Positions 22,015 through 34,890 of a DNA stretch of 64,000 nucleotides are shown piece after piece. The notes under the pieces are model-generated. The model saw only the letters and a list, made by a program, of their open reading frames with translations. It made no database searches and was not told the DNA's origin. This DNA is from Owenia fusiformis (taxonomy: Eukaryota > Annelida > Polychaeta > Sabellida > Oweniidae). A program made the position numbers and the translations under genes. How positions within the stretch are numbered: position 1 is the stretch's first letter; each line of letters begins with the position of its first letter. Location of the stretch: the NCBI GenBank assembly GCA_903813345.2, contig CAIIXF020000002.1, positions 9,794,650 through 9,858,649 of the forward strand, written 5' to 3'.

Positions 22015-24950
22015 TATAATATTATTTTACACTCAGAACATTTGCATATCTTGGATCACTTTTATTTTGACAATTTTCTGCCAAAAGTTCTACCTGTGTG
22101 TGTATAATTACAATCCGAGCTCTTTTGAAGTTGAAAGCTCATGTTGCAATTCAAGCAGAATAGGGAGTAGATGGGAGAAAAAATATTGAGGAGGGGGTTG
22201 TTTTCAGGGTCAACCACCTCCTGGGTATTCCAGTTCACCCAATAGAGTTTTCTCTGTTTTGTAATCTGACAATCTCTAAACATTAAAAGAAAATGAAAGT
22301 CAGTTTCAATATTCGTTCATTATCTTGGTAGAACTCAAGAGATAACCATGGTTGTGACCGCTCTCTTGTATCCTTCATTCAATTCAAAGGCCTTCGTTTA
22401 TCCCTCAATTCAGGAAAGATGGAAAGAAGTGGAATACCCTCTTTTGAAACCACATGCTTCAATATTTGGAAGACTGCTGCATGTTTGGTTTCTGTAAAAT
22501 GTTGCTATTTCATTGTGTGACAGACATCTAGTTACATTGCTGTAGTTACAGAAAATGTGTGTCAATTAATTAATTTAATGACTACTTAATTGTCTATTTT
22601 CTGATTAATAGGTACAATTACAATGCTATTAGAAGTTTTGATCATTTCAGCATGCTATGAAATCCAGATATTAAAGTCTGGATTAAATGTGAAATTAGCT
22701 TAATTGTAACATTGGTTGATGTGAATTAATCATAACTCATCATTTGCATCCTTTGAAAATAGTCCTGATCATGCAGAGTAATTTTTCCTGCTCTTCATCT
22801 CCAAAATCAAAATGATATCACCGGGATTTTTTTCAATTGAGTTCAAAATTCTTATTTTCACAATTTAGACCAAAGTTGGTTAAAATATGACTATTTTCAG
22901 GATTTTTCTAATTTTTTCAAATGGGTACAAATACAAATAAATATTCGGATGGATGAAATTTCAATGGATGCAGTGCTCATTTTCTCCAATGCTTTTGAAA
23001 TAAGTTCACCTCAACAAGGATTGTGTCAGAAAGTTGACAGGATTTTATATTGAGGACTGTGGTCACAGTGGTTTGATGAGACTTGATATTCCAGAGAAAA
23101 ATGGTGAAAACCACAAGAGATTTTTCAGACTTTAAGAAGCAGAATGTCTCTCAGTATTGATCTACATCTCTTATATACACAGTTACTTGTAACTAAAATA
23201 TCATGCGGTCATGTTGATTTCAAACACTTTCACCCCAAAAATGGCATAAACTTATTGGTTCTTTTGCATTTTTGTATAATTTAGAGTATGACTTTATATA
23301 TATTACTTGAAGGTCTTTATAAGCTTCTAAACACACATTGAATTTAAATTTTGACCAACCTCACATTTTGCACATAGGTGAACCATCAGACTGGATTAGA
23401 GAGACTAGATTAATAGCCAGCATGTAACAGATAACAATTTGAAATGTTGCCATGGTTACTGTAAACTTCTTTATTTTCACCACATTTAATATTTGCATTA
23501 GGGAGATGTCTGTTGCATACAGTCAGTCTTGCATCAACTCTCTGACATCCCCCCATCAGGATCTACTTCACCTTCCTGGGGTAGGCAGGGGTGAGGGTCA
23601 AAGGGCTAAAAAGCAGGATAGAATTTGCTTGAAGCCAGATGGTTGCTTTAGAATCTAAACTTGAGACTGAAAAGGAGAGTGGGTGTGTCTTAAATATTGT
23701 TTTTCAATATCTGATAGGATTTAAAAGAAAGGGACAAATGGCAAAACTGATAAAGACCTAAAATACAGTTGGGGCTGAGCAGGAGGCAGTATATGAAAAA
23801 CTGTCTGCAAGGGAGATTCAGTGACCATTAGACAAAACAGATGAATGAGAATGAATGGACCTCTTAACCTGACCACCTTCTGACCATCTGGTGTTAATTA
23901 CTGGTAAATGTTTACCTGTGAACCAAATCCTCCGTATGGCCATGTAGTTGCTGTAGTCAAACATAATCTGGAACAGATTTCTAAAGTGGTTTGGCAAAGA
24001 TCTGTACCTATAGCTCCCTCCCCTCAAAATTGAAAACATATTTTTGAGTTATTTCTATGATTCTATGTTATAATGGATGTCAGTCAAAACTTGTTCTGTG
24101 ATGTTTAGGATTTTATGCTAATTTAATCCATTTGGGTCAAATGGTCCTCTGATCTGTCAGGTTATTTGATACATCTATCAACAACAAAAACTCGCTAATT
24201 GGTAATTATCCTTTCATCATGTCTTTTTTGTCTCTGTTTATTTACTTTGATAGAAATTAAATATTTATCATGTCTAAGACCAATTTTACCTACCACATAC
24301 CTATATCCTAAAACCTCCCATGTTAATGTTGAGATATCATTCGAAAAATTTAAATGAAAATTTATATTTTTAAAAGTCAAAATTACTATGATATCACTCT
24401 ATTTGTCTATGTTTAGGGTAGTTCAATGAGATACTCCTTGAAAGATATCTACAAATAATGAAGTATTTATTTAATGGTGGATAAACAATAGAATTAGGAA
24501 GTAACTGATGCAACCTTACAAGTAGAACCGAGTAAAATATGAGAAAGGAAGAAGCATAATATGACCTAGAATTTCCCATTCTCCAAGCAGACATTGTCTT
24601 AAGTTCTTCCAGTGAAATTCAAGTTCTTTGAGAAAACTGATGCATTTGGAGATTGGACCTGATTGCTTTATCTTGGTTCAGGAGAAAATTGAAAACATGG
24701 TTCTTTACTCCTGGTGTTTTGTTTATTGCGCTGATAATGGCCTATAAGAGGTGTGTGTAAATTACAGAGGAATGTAAACAAATGATTAGCACTTGATTGC
24801 TCTATATACAGTTTTACTGACATACAATATGGCATGGACTAACCTAGAAATTAAGAAGGATGGATACAACAGATATTTAATTGAAAATCAGTTTGCATTT
24901 GGTTGAAGAAATGTTTTAGAAACTATTTGAAATTTTGGGCCAGTTGTCTG
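22015..24950. other. Intergenic, nothing recognised
   Basis: AT-rich sequence with scattered short reading frames that show no family signature or convincing splice structure. Confidence 0.55.
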
Positions 24951-24954
24951 AAAT

Positions 24955-25120
24955 ATAGACAGGAATATGTCATCTGACATGTAGTTAATGTCAGGAATAT
25001 GTCATCTGACATGTAGTCAACCTAATAGCTGTAATCAGTTCCTTGACATGTAGTCATTTCCAGAAATATCATCTCACATGGAGTCAATGCCAGGTATATG
25101 CCATCTGACATGTAGTCAAC
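24955..25120. repeat. Short degenerate tandem repeat
   Basis: Four to five irregular units of the type AATATGTCATCTGACATGTA GTCAA; each contains the palindrome-like GTCATCTGACATG. Spacing is about 45 bp and uneven. Confidence 0.7.
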
Positions 25121-26659
25121 CTCATTTCAAAATGCAACAACACATGCGACTCTTCATTTCTTAATATCATTGATGGAAACATGGTCTCCACTTTACCAAA
25201 ATATTTGATATCAACAAGAAATGCTTCTATAATTTTCTTATTTTCGATTCTCACCTTGTTCGTAAATATTGGCTAACTTTTGCCATGAGACCTAATCTAT
25301 AATAAGTTGTGTATATATTATTATAAGATTATGCAGCTTAGTTGATCTATCATGGCCCCATGCCACATGGGAACCAACCCTTATTAGTTTCTGCATTCAA
25401 ACCTCAAAGTAATCCTGTTATAGATTTGTAGACTATACCGTGAACCAGGAGAATTAGAAAATTATTAATCTCCAGCAAATACAGGAATGCACAAGTTTTA
25501 ATAAGTAACTGAGAATGCTGATCCTTTTTTTGTTTGACTTTATTTCTGCATAGCAAAATCTATGCCCCTTTGTCTTGTTATATTGTCAGAGAAGGAAGTA
25601 AACAACACAAGAACAGTCGGAAATTCAGAATTACTGTATGTAAAGTGATATTCTGCAGAAACATTGGTACCTCAGATTTTGCAACCCTTTGGGCAAAGGC
25701 TATACTCTAGGAGCTAGCAAACATTTATAAGACATCTCGAGTACAAAAGGTTTGAGGCCTGTAATTAGTAGATGTGGGTCTAACATCCCCAAAAAGGCAA
25801 CTCTTAAGTGACAAATTTGGGGCTACCACCAGGGGGCGCTTTTTGAAATGCCCCCAAAATTAGATTTAAATGACATCTCGAGTACATCAATGAAACCTTT
25901 GTCAAAATGTTCCTTTGGACCCTCTGAAACATTATGAGTCCTTAAGAGTAGCCAATTTTGGGGTTTAACCCATTTCTGAGTGAGTTAAAGGTCACCATGG
26001 ATACAGCCACACACAATCAAAATGCTGTATCAGAGCCTTGTGAACTTGAATATATTGGATATTCTGATATATCCATGAAATATGTAGGAAGACCTTTCTA
26101 ACAAGCCATAATACATCAATCAATGACAACTGAATCCAGAGATATTGAACTTTTTGTCTCAATTTTTATCCGAAAATGTACATTTTTAAGTCTCGTCTAG
26201 TTTGTATTCGTAGCTTCAGGCAAAAGGTGACAGCTTAAACAGCTCAAAATAGTATTCCAAGAATATTTCCAAGGTTTGTGTAATATTGTTATACAACTTT
26301 TATAATGATGAATCACTATTTTGTAATTTAAATATGACGTTATAGTGCCATACCCCTTCAAAATAGAGGAAAGCAGGCATAGTCAGTTTCATCGTTTTGC
26401 AGCATCAAGTTGGAAACATGTAGCACTAGAAAGTGAATCAATGCATCCAAAGCATCTTCATATGTTGCTTTACATTGTAATTTATGTCTTACTAGAATAT
26501 TGGATTCTTCACATTTTATATGTAAGTTTTTGATATAGCGTCTCTCTTAAAATGATATCAATGAAATATAATATAATCATGCAGTCTAGATATAATAATT
26601 ATAACAATATTTATAAGACATCTTTACTCTCTGATTTGTCTATGTTATATATATGACGA

Positions 26660-27400
26660 AAAAATAAAATATTTCTCACTCTCTGATAAGTCCATGTCCC
26701 AAACGTGACTAAAAATAACTGAGTGATATTCAAAGGAAGTCATGTGACATCCGTTAAATATCAAATGATATTCACCAGTCACGACTTTGTCCCCTGTAAT
26801 TTCAAGTTTATGTAGTCCTGGGAGTACATTGTTTTGGTTAATTAGACAGCAATAGTTTGTTGTTCCATTAATGTGAGTGAGGAATATATATTAGTGAATA
26901 ATAAAACAAATATTAAATTCTATTTTCAGTGAATAACTGTGACACTTTCACAAGATGATATTCCACTAGCACTTCTGGATTTCTGGAATATTATATGTGA
27001 AAGAGGCATAAATATTCACCTCAATAGAATTAAGTATTTGTATTTTATTATTTCACTGTCAGATTCTTCACTCTCTGATTGGTCCATGTACTGGAAAATA
27101 ACAAGCGAAATCAACGAAGTCCAAGACTAGCATCGAATATCAAATGATATTCACCAGTCACGACTTGGTCCCGTGTAATTTCAATTTCATATAGCCCAGG
27201 AGTACATTGTTGTGATTAATTAGACATCAATAGTTTATTATTCAAGGAATGTGAGTGAGGAATATAAAAGTGAATAATAAAACAAATATTTAATTCTATT
27301 GAATGCATGTGGCACTTTCACAAGATGATATTCCATTCGCCCTTCGGGCTTCATGGAATATCACTTGTGAAAGATATAAAGGTTATTTAATGGAATCGAA
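26660..27400. repeat. About 390-bp tandem duplication inside the 4 kb element
   Basis: Two units share CACTCTCTGAT, ATCAAATGATATTCACCAGT, GGAGTACATTGTT and CACTTTCACAAGATGATATT at a spacing of about 390 bp. The second carries ATTCGCCCTTCGGGCTTCAT, a small hairpin. Confidence 0.75.
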
Positions 27401-27490
27401 GGTTTTTGATACAGGGTACATGTATATCTTAGGGAAATACAATATATCTACCCAAGGAACCGGAGGGACCGAGGGTTGATATATTGTATT

Positions 27491-27633
27491 TATGCCTGGG
27501 TCACATTTGCTCCGATCCATCGGCTGGCGCCCGGCCGATTGAGTGTTTTGTTCAATACTGTATTCAATTTTGAACAAAACATTCAATCGGCCGGGCGCCG
27601 TAGTGAAAATTGGAGCAAATGTGACCAAGGTAT
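27491..27633. mobile_element. Small foldback element with GC-rich arms
   Basis: TGGGTCACATTTGCTCC and its inverse GGAGCAAATGTGACC form the ends. Inner arms CGGCCGATTGAGTGTTTTGTTC and inverse follow, around a loop of about 15 nt. It is nested in the 25703-29692 element. Confidence 0.8.
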
Positions 27634-28017
27634 CACCGAAGGATATGCCCTGTTTCAAAAATCGTGCATTTAAAGAAGCAACAAGGCCTGCAGAGAGAAA
27701 ATTCGAAATTTGTTACTTTTTTGATCTATCAAGTCAACATTTGGTTTAACACCTTCTTTGACATACCTATTTTCTTAAAATGTATAGATAAACTATCAAT
27801 TTTAACATTAAGATGTGTAAATTCAGTTCAAAGCTTTTATAAAGGGAGTTCCACTTATAGATTTTTAAGATCTACTATGTTTCAAGAGGAATATCAGCTG
27901 AAATAGACTTCAAAAAGTGTTCATTCAGGGTGTTTGTAGATAATAAAAATATATGTAAGTCTTGATGAAATATCCAAACTTAAATATATTTTGACACTGG
28001 TTCATGATTGTTGAATG

Positions 28018-28037
28018 CCCCCCCCCCCCCCCCCCCC
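28018..28037. repeat. Oligo(C) run, 20 bases
   Basis: Uninterrupted C tract; similar tracts occur elsewhere in the window. Length in an assembly may be unreliable. Confidence 0.9.
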
Positions 28038-30160
28038 TGCATTAATTGTTGCACCTCTAATAACTGAGATTATGAGGAATAATAGCCAAGTCCCCTGGCT
28101 CAGTATCTACTCCCCGGATTTTTGATGTTGTAGATCTGATGAGCGGGTCATATCAGCGGGTGATATATATATCACCTGCTTACGTCACATATCAATTATA
28201 TTCCTGCATGTTATTTTTTACCTATAACAGTACTAAGTGTGGAATAAAAACAGGTATTCACCTCAATAAAATAGACTAAATGCGAGTAGAAATTACCTTG
28301 ACTTACGACATTAAAATTTTAAAATTCAAAAATACCTTTTCTTGTGTTGGGCAGATAATATTTTCTTTTACTGGACATTTATATAAATATCAAACACATA
28401 AGGGTAATATGAAAAGTGAACCACTAAAACTAATGAATATTCAAGTTTACATGAACTTTGTAACTTTATACCATTTGAGCCATATCTTATAATCCTTCAC
28501 TACCTATTCAGAAGGGTAGTTTAAATTATATAAATTGTGGAAGAGGCATATTAGTGCTCATCATCTGACCATATTGCAGTCCTCATTAAGCCACAAAGCG
28601 TCAGAGAAGAGAAGAACAGAATGCTTTTACTAAGATCGCACAAGCATGCTAGAAACGCTGCCTTCACTATTTTAAGTTCACATTGATTGAAATGTAGATT
28701 TCAACATTTAAGGTAATATGCCTCAAATGACATGGGACACAACTTAAATTGTGTTACTCAGATGAAAATCATTAATGGTTATATAATGTTTATAATATGC
28801 TTTTGGCTGGATTGCATGATACATTAGTATTCCATTATAATACATGTACTATATTGAAAACCTATATTATGTTATATAAAATGTGTATGAGTCCTATATT
28901 CTAGTAAAAGATAAACTACGATGTCAAACAACATATGAAGATGCTTTGGATACATTGATTCACTTTCTAGCGCTACATGTTTCCAACTTAATGCTGCAAA
29001 ATGATGAAATTGACTATGCCTGCTTTCCTCTTTTTGAAGGGGTAGGGCACTATAACGTCATATTTAAATTACAAAATAGTGATTCATCATTATAAAAATT
29101 GTATTACAATATCATCCAAGCCTTGGAATTGCTCTTGGAATACTATTTTGAGCTGTTTAATATGTCACATTTTGCCTGAAGCTACGAATACATATTAGAC
29201 GAGGCTTAAAAATGTACATTTTCGGATCAAAATTGAGACAAAAAGTTCAATATCTCTGGATTCAGTTGTCATAGATTGATGTATTATGGCTTGTTAGAAA
29301 GGTCTTCTTACATATTTTATGGATATATCAGAATATCAAATATATTCAAGTTCACAAGGCTCTGATACAGCATTTTGATTGTGTGTGGCTGTATCCATGG
29401 TGACCTTTAACTCACTCAGAAATGGGTTAAACCCCAAAATTGGCTACTCTTAAGGACTCATAATGTTTCAGAGGGTCCAGAAGAACATTTTGACAAAGGT
29501 TTCATTTATGTACTCGAGATGTCATTTAAATCTAATTTTGGGGGCATTTCAAAAAGTGACCCCTGGTGGTAGCCCCAAATTTGTCACTTAAGAGTTGCCT
29601 TTTTGGGGATGTTAGACCCACATCTACTAATTACAGGCCTCAAACCTTTTGTACTCGAGATGTCTTATAAATGTTTGCTAGCTCCTAGAGTACTATTGTG
29701 TGTTTCAGTTTACTGGTTCTGTTGAAGTCACTGCATATACTTGTCTGCTTCCTAGCAAGGCATTCAGTGGGATTTACTATGCTCTTGGGCTACCCTTATT
29801 TTAAATTTGAAATCCTTGGATGCCCTTCATGTCAGCAGCATATCCTCTCTCCTTTTTTGCCCATCATTTGAATGGCTAAAGTAAAGTGTACAGGGCATTC
29901 AAAAGGATTTGCATGGCTACCATTGTTTTAAATTTAAAACCTTGGGTGCCCCTTGGTGTCAGTTTGTCCTCTCCTTGCTCTATCACCCATCATTTGATTA
30001 AGTATATGGGGTATGGGGCATTTAATGGGATTGCTCTGGGGCTACCATTATTTTAAATTTAAATCCCTTGGGTGCCCCTTGATTTTTTTTTGTAAAAACT
30101 ATATTTCAAGAATAAAACATATATACAATTATACATTATACATAGGCCTAGTTATATTGT

Positions 30161-31099
30161 TTAATTTCTGTACAGTTTTTCTTTTTCAAAATAAGCAAGT
30201 ATATTTCCAGTTTTGTCGATATTGAAGATTTGTATTGCCCTCCTGGCTATTAACACTTCTTTATAATTCTTATACTTATTAATTCCTATAATTTGTTCAA
30301 AAGTGATATTATCAAAAAATTTCCATATATCCCTTATTTTTGTACACTCATAAAAATCATGTCTAACATTGTCAATAACATTACAATTCTCGCAAAATGA
30401 ACTATCTCTAATTCTAAAACATTTTAAAATCTCATTACATGGATATATGTTATGTAATGTTTTCCAGTGAATAATTAAGAGTTTGGCATCTACTTTGCAC
30501 TTGAAAACTCTAAGCCAAGTTGCACATGAAATATCCTTACCATTATACTGTAAAATCAATTTTCTTTTATCTGTAAATAGTTTTCTAAAATCTGATGTTT
30601 CATAAAATGTTATCTCTTTACCATTTAAATATAATTTGAAATCATCATCTGCTTTTACATTACCATAAAGTAATATTACATTTCTATTGATACAATTTGA
30701 AAGACCAATGTATTATATTAGTGTCAAAGGATTCCTACCAATAATCCTAGATATTTCGTCATATGTCATTACTCTATCATTGGTTACAATATCACTTACA
30801 AAATTTATACCTTTTGCGATCCAATTTGTAAAACATATTTTATTTCCACTTATTTTGAACTTTTCATTATTCCAAATAATTGATTGGTCAGATTCAGTTT
30901 TATAATTTTCCCAAGTTTGTAAAACTTTCTTGTAAAAATGAGGTAAAGCAGTATAATTATTAATTGTACTATTGCACTTAAATACATAAAGTTCTGTTGC
31001 ATATTTGCTATAGTAAAACTTTGGAAGACATCTCCAATGTTCATTATCATTACCTGGTAAAACCATCAGTTTAAAGCTGGACTTCGCTCCGAAACGCAA
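30161..31099 (-). pseudogene. LINE ORF2 C-terminal region, one in-frame stop
   Basis: One minus-strand frame runs through 30161-31099 with a single premature stop (TAA, 30713-30715). It encodes the region after the reverse transcriptase: a segment of the type PHFYKKVLQTWENYK...IIWNNEKFKISG, then a CX2CX7HX4C knuckle (CENCNVIDNVRHDFYEC) near 30346-30396, as in L1/Tx1-like elements. No reverse transcriptase core or endonuclease is present. Little decay apart from the stop and an upstream frameshift suggests a fairly recent insertion. Confidence 0.8.
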
Positions 31100-31556
31100 T
31101 CTTGGGTTGTTTCGAGGGTGAACTTTATCATTTTGAGCTTAATGAAAGATTATAGAATGATGAACAAATGGGGAAAATCATGTGTAGAAATACTTACGAT
31201 AAATGTGTCATTTCAAAGATTTTTCATTGAATTGCTTCGATCGGAGCCGGTGATATGATTTTGGAAAGGTTTTTAAATGAAGAACGTGACATCACTTCCG
31301 AATCATAGCATTCAAAATAAGTAGCGTTTAATTACTTCCACCATTCATAATAAGACGGTGGTCTTGCGGTCGAATCCTCGCTTACCACGCGGGAGGCCCG
31401 GGTTCGAATCCCGCATTCGCCTTTTTATTTTTTTAACTAAATGATTGTTCTTTGATATTACGCAGAAAAAAAATTTTTATTTACATAAACTTTATATTAG
31501 AGCTTGAAAATGTAAAAACAATATATGTCAACATATTGCGTTTTGGAGCGATGTGC
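31080..31556. mobile_element. Inverted-end insert inside the LINE
   Basis: CTTCGCTCCGAAACGCAAT at the left and ATTGCGTTTTGGAGCGATG at the right are inverted. LINE-like coding sequence lies on both sides, so this roughly 480-bp piece entered the LINE later. It contains the tRNA-like segment at 31352-31422. Confidence 0.6.
31352..31422 (+). pseudogene. tRNA-Gly-like sequence (pseudo-tRNA or SINE head)
   Basis: It contains the anticodon arm CCTCGCTTACCACGCGGGAGG and the B-box GGTTCGAATCC with T-arm, followed by a T run that would end Pol III transcription. The loop TTACCAC gives anticodon ACC (Gly), which eukaryotes hardly use. The presumed acceptor halves (AAGACGG and ATTCGCC) do not pair, so it is not a functional tRNA as written. 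Confidence 0.6.
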
Positions 31557-32412
31557 AGGTTTAATCCATTTCAGAATAAATGAGACTTGCATTCATACAT
31601 ATCAATCATTTTCAGACCTCCATCTTTGTAATCTTGTACCATAAAATCCCTTTTAACATGTTCTGGTACAGATTTTAAATCCTCTTCCTTATATGGGTGC
31701 CCCTTGATGTCAGTCTGTCCTCTTGCTATATTGCCGGATATCATTTGATTGGCTAAAGCAAAGTGTACAGGGCATTCAATGGGATTTGCTCTGCTCTAGG
31801 GCTATCATTAAATTTAGAACCCTTGGCCTCAGTGCTCCTATGTCAGTTTGTCGTCTTGCTATATTGCCAGACATCATTTGATTGGCTAAAGCAAAGTGTG
31901 CAGGGCATTCAGTGGGATTTGCTATGCTCTAGGGCTACCTTTAAATTTAGAACCCTCTGGTGCCCCTTGATGGCAGTCTGTCCTCTTGTTCTATTTCCAG
32001 ACATCATTTGATTGGTTAAAGCAAAGTGTACGGGGCATTCAATAGGATTTGCTTTGCTTTAGGGCTACCTCGGCCTTTGGTGCTCCTATTTAAGCGAAGT
32101 GTACAGGGATAGTGAGTAACCAAACTTCATGTTCGTGAATCACATATATCTATTCTGGTTTATTGGAGGTTGTTTTACAGTAGATTGCAACACCTGGGGT
32201 GTTATCAGATGACTGTCTGGTAAATCATATATCATGTGGATCAACTTCCTCACCAGAACCAGTATGGGTTCCCTCCATATCAAGGTGAGTCAATGTAACT
32301 TTACTCATCAAGTCGGTGATGCTGTATCAGTTGACTTCATCCTGCACATTGTTCTTTAATGAAAGGAATATGACTGGTGGGTGCTGTTGATACCACATTG
32401 GACAGACATCAT

Positions 32413-32857
32413 CAGGCCTGTCAACTGTCCCGCAATTTGCGTATTTGTCACGCATTTGCTGAAGAATTTGAAGTCACGCCAGTTATTTTTGCGTGACAGA
32501 AAATGTCACGCAAATACGCATTTTACCTGGTAATTGTCAAGCAAAAATATTTCTGTAGAAAAATTTCTAAAAAAGATCGTCTACACAGCAAAAATACGAA
32601 CGCCGGAAAAAAATGTATGTATTTCGTTCGGACTTTTCACGCGAATTACGTATATGTCACGCATTCCGTTCGAAATTTTTCGTAAAAAAAAAAATTTGAG
32701 GTGTTCAAAATTTGGCATGATGTAATGAAATTTAAACCAAGGTGTTCAAAATTTGGATCAAGGTGTTCAGATTTGGACCAAGTTGTCCACATTTTGAGGG
32801 GAGGTGTTCAACATTTCCAAGTCACTCATGTTAGGTGTTCCCAAGTTGACAGGCCTG
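32413..32857. mobile_element. 445-bp inverted-end element flanked by CATCAT
   Basis: CAGGCCTGTCAAC and GTTGACAGGCCTG are the ends; CATCAT occurs directly outside both. The interior has GCGTGACAGAAAATGTCACGC and several AGGTGTTCAAAATTTGG phrases. The overlapping small reading frames are not genes. Confidence 0.75.
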
Positions 32858-33030
32858 CATCATTCAGATCTGATCTCATGTTTTTATGGCCAAGTCACTA
32901 ACTGTTGATTAAGGCTGAAGGGGTGGTCTTATTCCAAGACTCTTAACATGGTAATCAATGGCAGAATAAAAAGTGGGCCAAAAATATTATTTAAATTTGA
33001 GGGGTGTTCAGACATACAGTTTTAAAGGTA

Positions 33031-33185
33031 CAGTGGAACCTGTCAGGTGGAACACCCCCAGAAGTGGAACACCTCTGTTAGTAGAACACTTTTCAGAGTC
33101 CCAAGACAAACTTTCTAAGTAGAACACCTCCCAAATAGAACACTTTAGAGGGGTTGAAGCTGTTCAATTTATACAGGTTTTACTG
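33031..33185. mobile_element. pogo/Tigger-like short element
   Basis: TA|CAGTGGAACCTGTC at the left and ACAGGTTTTACTG|TA at the right, with repeated 'GTAGAACACC' phrases between. TA duplication and CAG ends match pogo-type elements; it is non-coding. Confidence 0.75.
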
Positions 33186-33189
33186 TATA

Positions 33190-34890
33190 TAATATAAATG
33201 TAGACAGACCTTGTTATCATGTCTAACATGACAGAGGTTTCCAAGCTGCTGTTTCTATTGATTCACATAAAAGTCAAGGAATTAATAAGATAGTTCAATT
33301 TCCTCCATATGAACATTTAGCTTTCAGAATTTGAAGCAAGGGATTTTAATTTTGCTGTATTAATTTTCTCCTGTTCTAGACATTGATGCACATATTTTAG
33401 AATTCTGGGTAAAAATATGGGTATTGGAATAACAGAGCACTTTCTATCTATGGGTACCCATAAGCTTAGTACCCATAATACGTATAATGAGACATATCGC
33501 ATGCAAATGCATATGTACTCAAATGACAAATATTATTATGTCATTTTGCATTGAAGTAAGTTCTGTATTATACCTTGATATAGGGAAATATTGTTTGAAT
33601 CAAATCTAAATCAAGCATTAATAGATAAAATTGGACATGACATAAAAAATCAAATCAAAATTCAAGTATTTACAGACAAAATTAGACATGACATCAACGT
33701 GATCATAAGATGTCGAAAGTAATTTCGTATGAATGAGGAAAAATGAAATAATTTTATTTGCTTTCATTTTCCATTTAGTCCTTTTTCTAATAGCTTTATG
33801 AATAATGACATGCATGCCTGCTTTGCTTATATACGAGGGGTGATCATTGAGTTATCATAAAATCTCTCTAATTTCTTCATTAATTTGCACAATTTGAGAA
33901 TTTTATTTTCTGATATCGTATACGACTAGAATTCTTGAATTTAATTGATTTTGTGTGTGTTAATATATATTATCACCAGACCTTTTGAGTTATATATTAT
34001 CAGCTATTGGCTGCTGATTCTTGTATAGCTAGCAGACAATATTGGATATGACCTCATACTGCAGCCTCATAACAAGAACAACCCATGAAAATATTTCACG
34101 ACTGTCATGTTTTGAAACTCAAAATAGAGTAAAAATCTATGGAATTAGCGAGGAATAAAGTAAACTGGGGTGTAGTCAATACTCCAAATTGTATAGAAAT
34201 ATAAGAAAATCAGACACTTCTTTCAAATTTAAGAGAGAAATGGCAAGAAATAGGGAGGAATAAACCCGAGCAGACGGATATCAACATTGCAGGGCTTACA
34301 TCAAGCTCAAGTGAATTGATAAAAACGGATATTGATACTGATTATTGAATACATAGTTAATGAGGAAACGAACAATTGAGTATAGAACAAAAATGTTTAG
34401 ATAAAGGAATCTATAACAATGAATATAGAGTTACATTGCAATCAGTTTAGAATTATGCAAGTAATGCTTGGTATCAGAATGCTTCCATATGGTGCTGGGT
34501 AAGTGAGGATTATACTTTAAAATATAAAGTCTTTTATTTATTTATTTATTGATAGTCACATTGACATGGATTGATGAGAATCATTTTTGAAGTGATCTCT
34601 CTAATTAAAATCATAACAGTTGAATGATAAAATAAATGGGTGAGAATATATTTATGTCATATGAGAGGATTCTTTCTGGATGAGATAGTGCAAGAGAAAT
34701 CAGAATCCTGCTTGCTTACATTTGCTTGCTATATTAAAGGATTGTAAGTAGTCAGGAAAGTGATCATATTAATCTATAATCCTGGAGGTCCCATCTAAAA
34801 TTTTCCAGTCCATTTATACTTATATCATTCTCTTTTCAAATATTACCAGTCCAAGAGTTAAATTGAGTTTTTCGAATTTTGTGATTCTAT
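33190..34890. other. Intergenic, one dispersed repeat
   Basis: AT-rich, no gene seen. The stretch 34122-34300 (AGGAATAAAGTAAAC, CAATACTCCAAATTGTA, GAGCAGACGGA) recurs in diverged form at 43498-43650, so it is a dispersed repeat of unknown type. Confidence 0.55.

Larger units (their letters stand above)
25703..29692. mobile_element. 4.0 kb element with about 0.8 kb inverted terminal repeats
   Basis: The left arm (25703 to about 26530) is repeated inverted at about 28870-29692. The extreme ends are TACTCTAGGAGCTAGC and GCTAGCTCCTAGAGTA, and arm landmarks include CTCGAGTACAAAAGGTTTGA and AGGTCACCATGGATACAGCC. The interior contains a roughly 390-bp tandem duplication, a smaller foldback (27491-27633) and a 20-base C run, but no transposase-like frame. 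It is a large non-autonomous or decayed DNA transposon; the target duplication is unclear (at most CTA or TA). Confidence 0.85.
30084..31693 (-). mobile_element. 5'-truncated LINE insertion with 15-bp target duplication
   Basis: The minus-strand element ends in a short A tract at 30084-30091. It is bounded by the repeated 15-mer TGGGTGCCCCTTGAT (ending 30083 and at 31693-31707), as expected of target-primed reverse transcription. Its upstream end encodes DYKDGGLKMID, a motif common before the C-terminal region of LINE polymerases. The body is the frame at 30161-31099, and the element is interrupted by an insert at about 31080-31556. Confidence 0.8.
29745..32100. repeat. Minisatellite of about 120-bp units, interrupted by a LINE insert
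   Basis: Units contain GGGTGCCCCTTGATGTCAGT, CATCATTTGATTGGCTAAAG, AAAGTGTACAGGGCATTCA and TTAAATTTAGAACCC. Degenerate units cover 29745-30083 and 31694-32100; the middle is a later insertion. Confidence 0.8.

Noticed and set aside
31352-31422. Functional tRNA-Gly gene
   Set aside because: Acceptor halves do not pair and the anticodon would be ACC; treated as pseudo-tRNA or SINE-derived.
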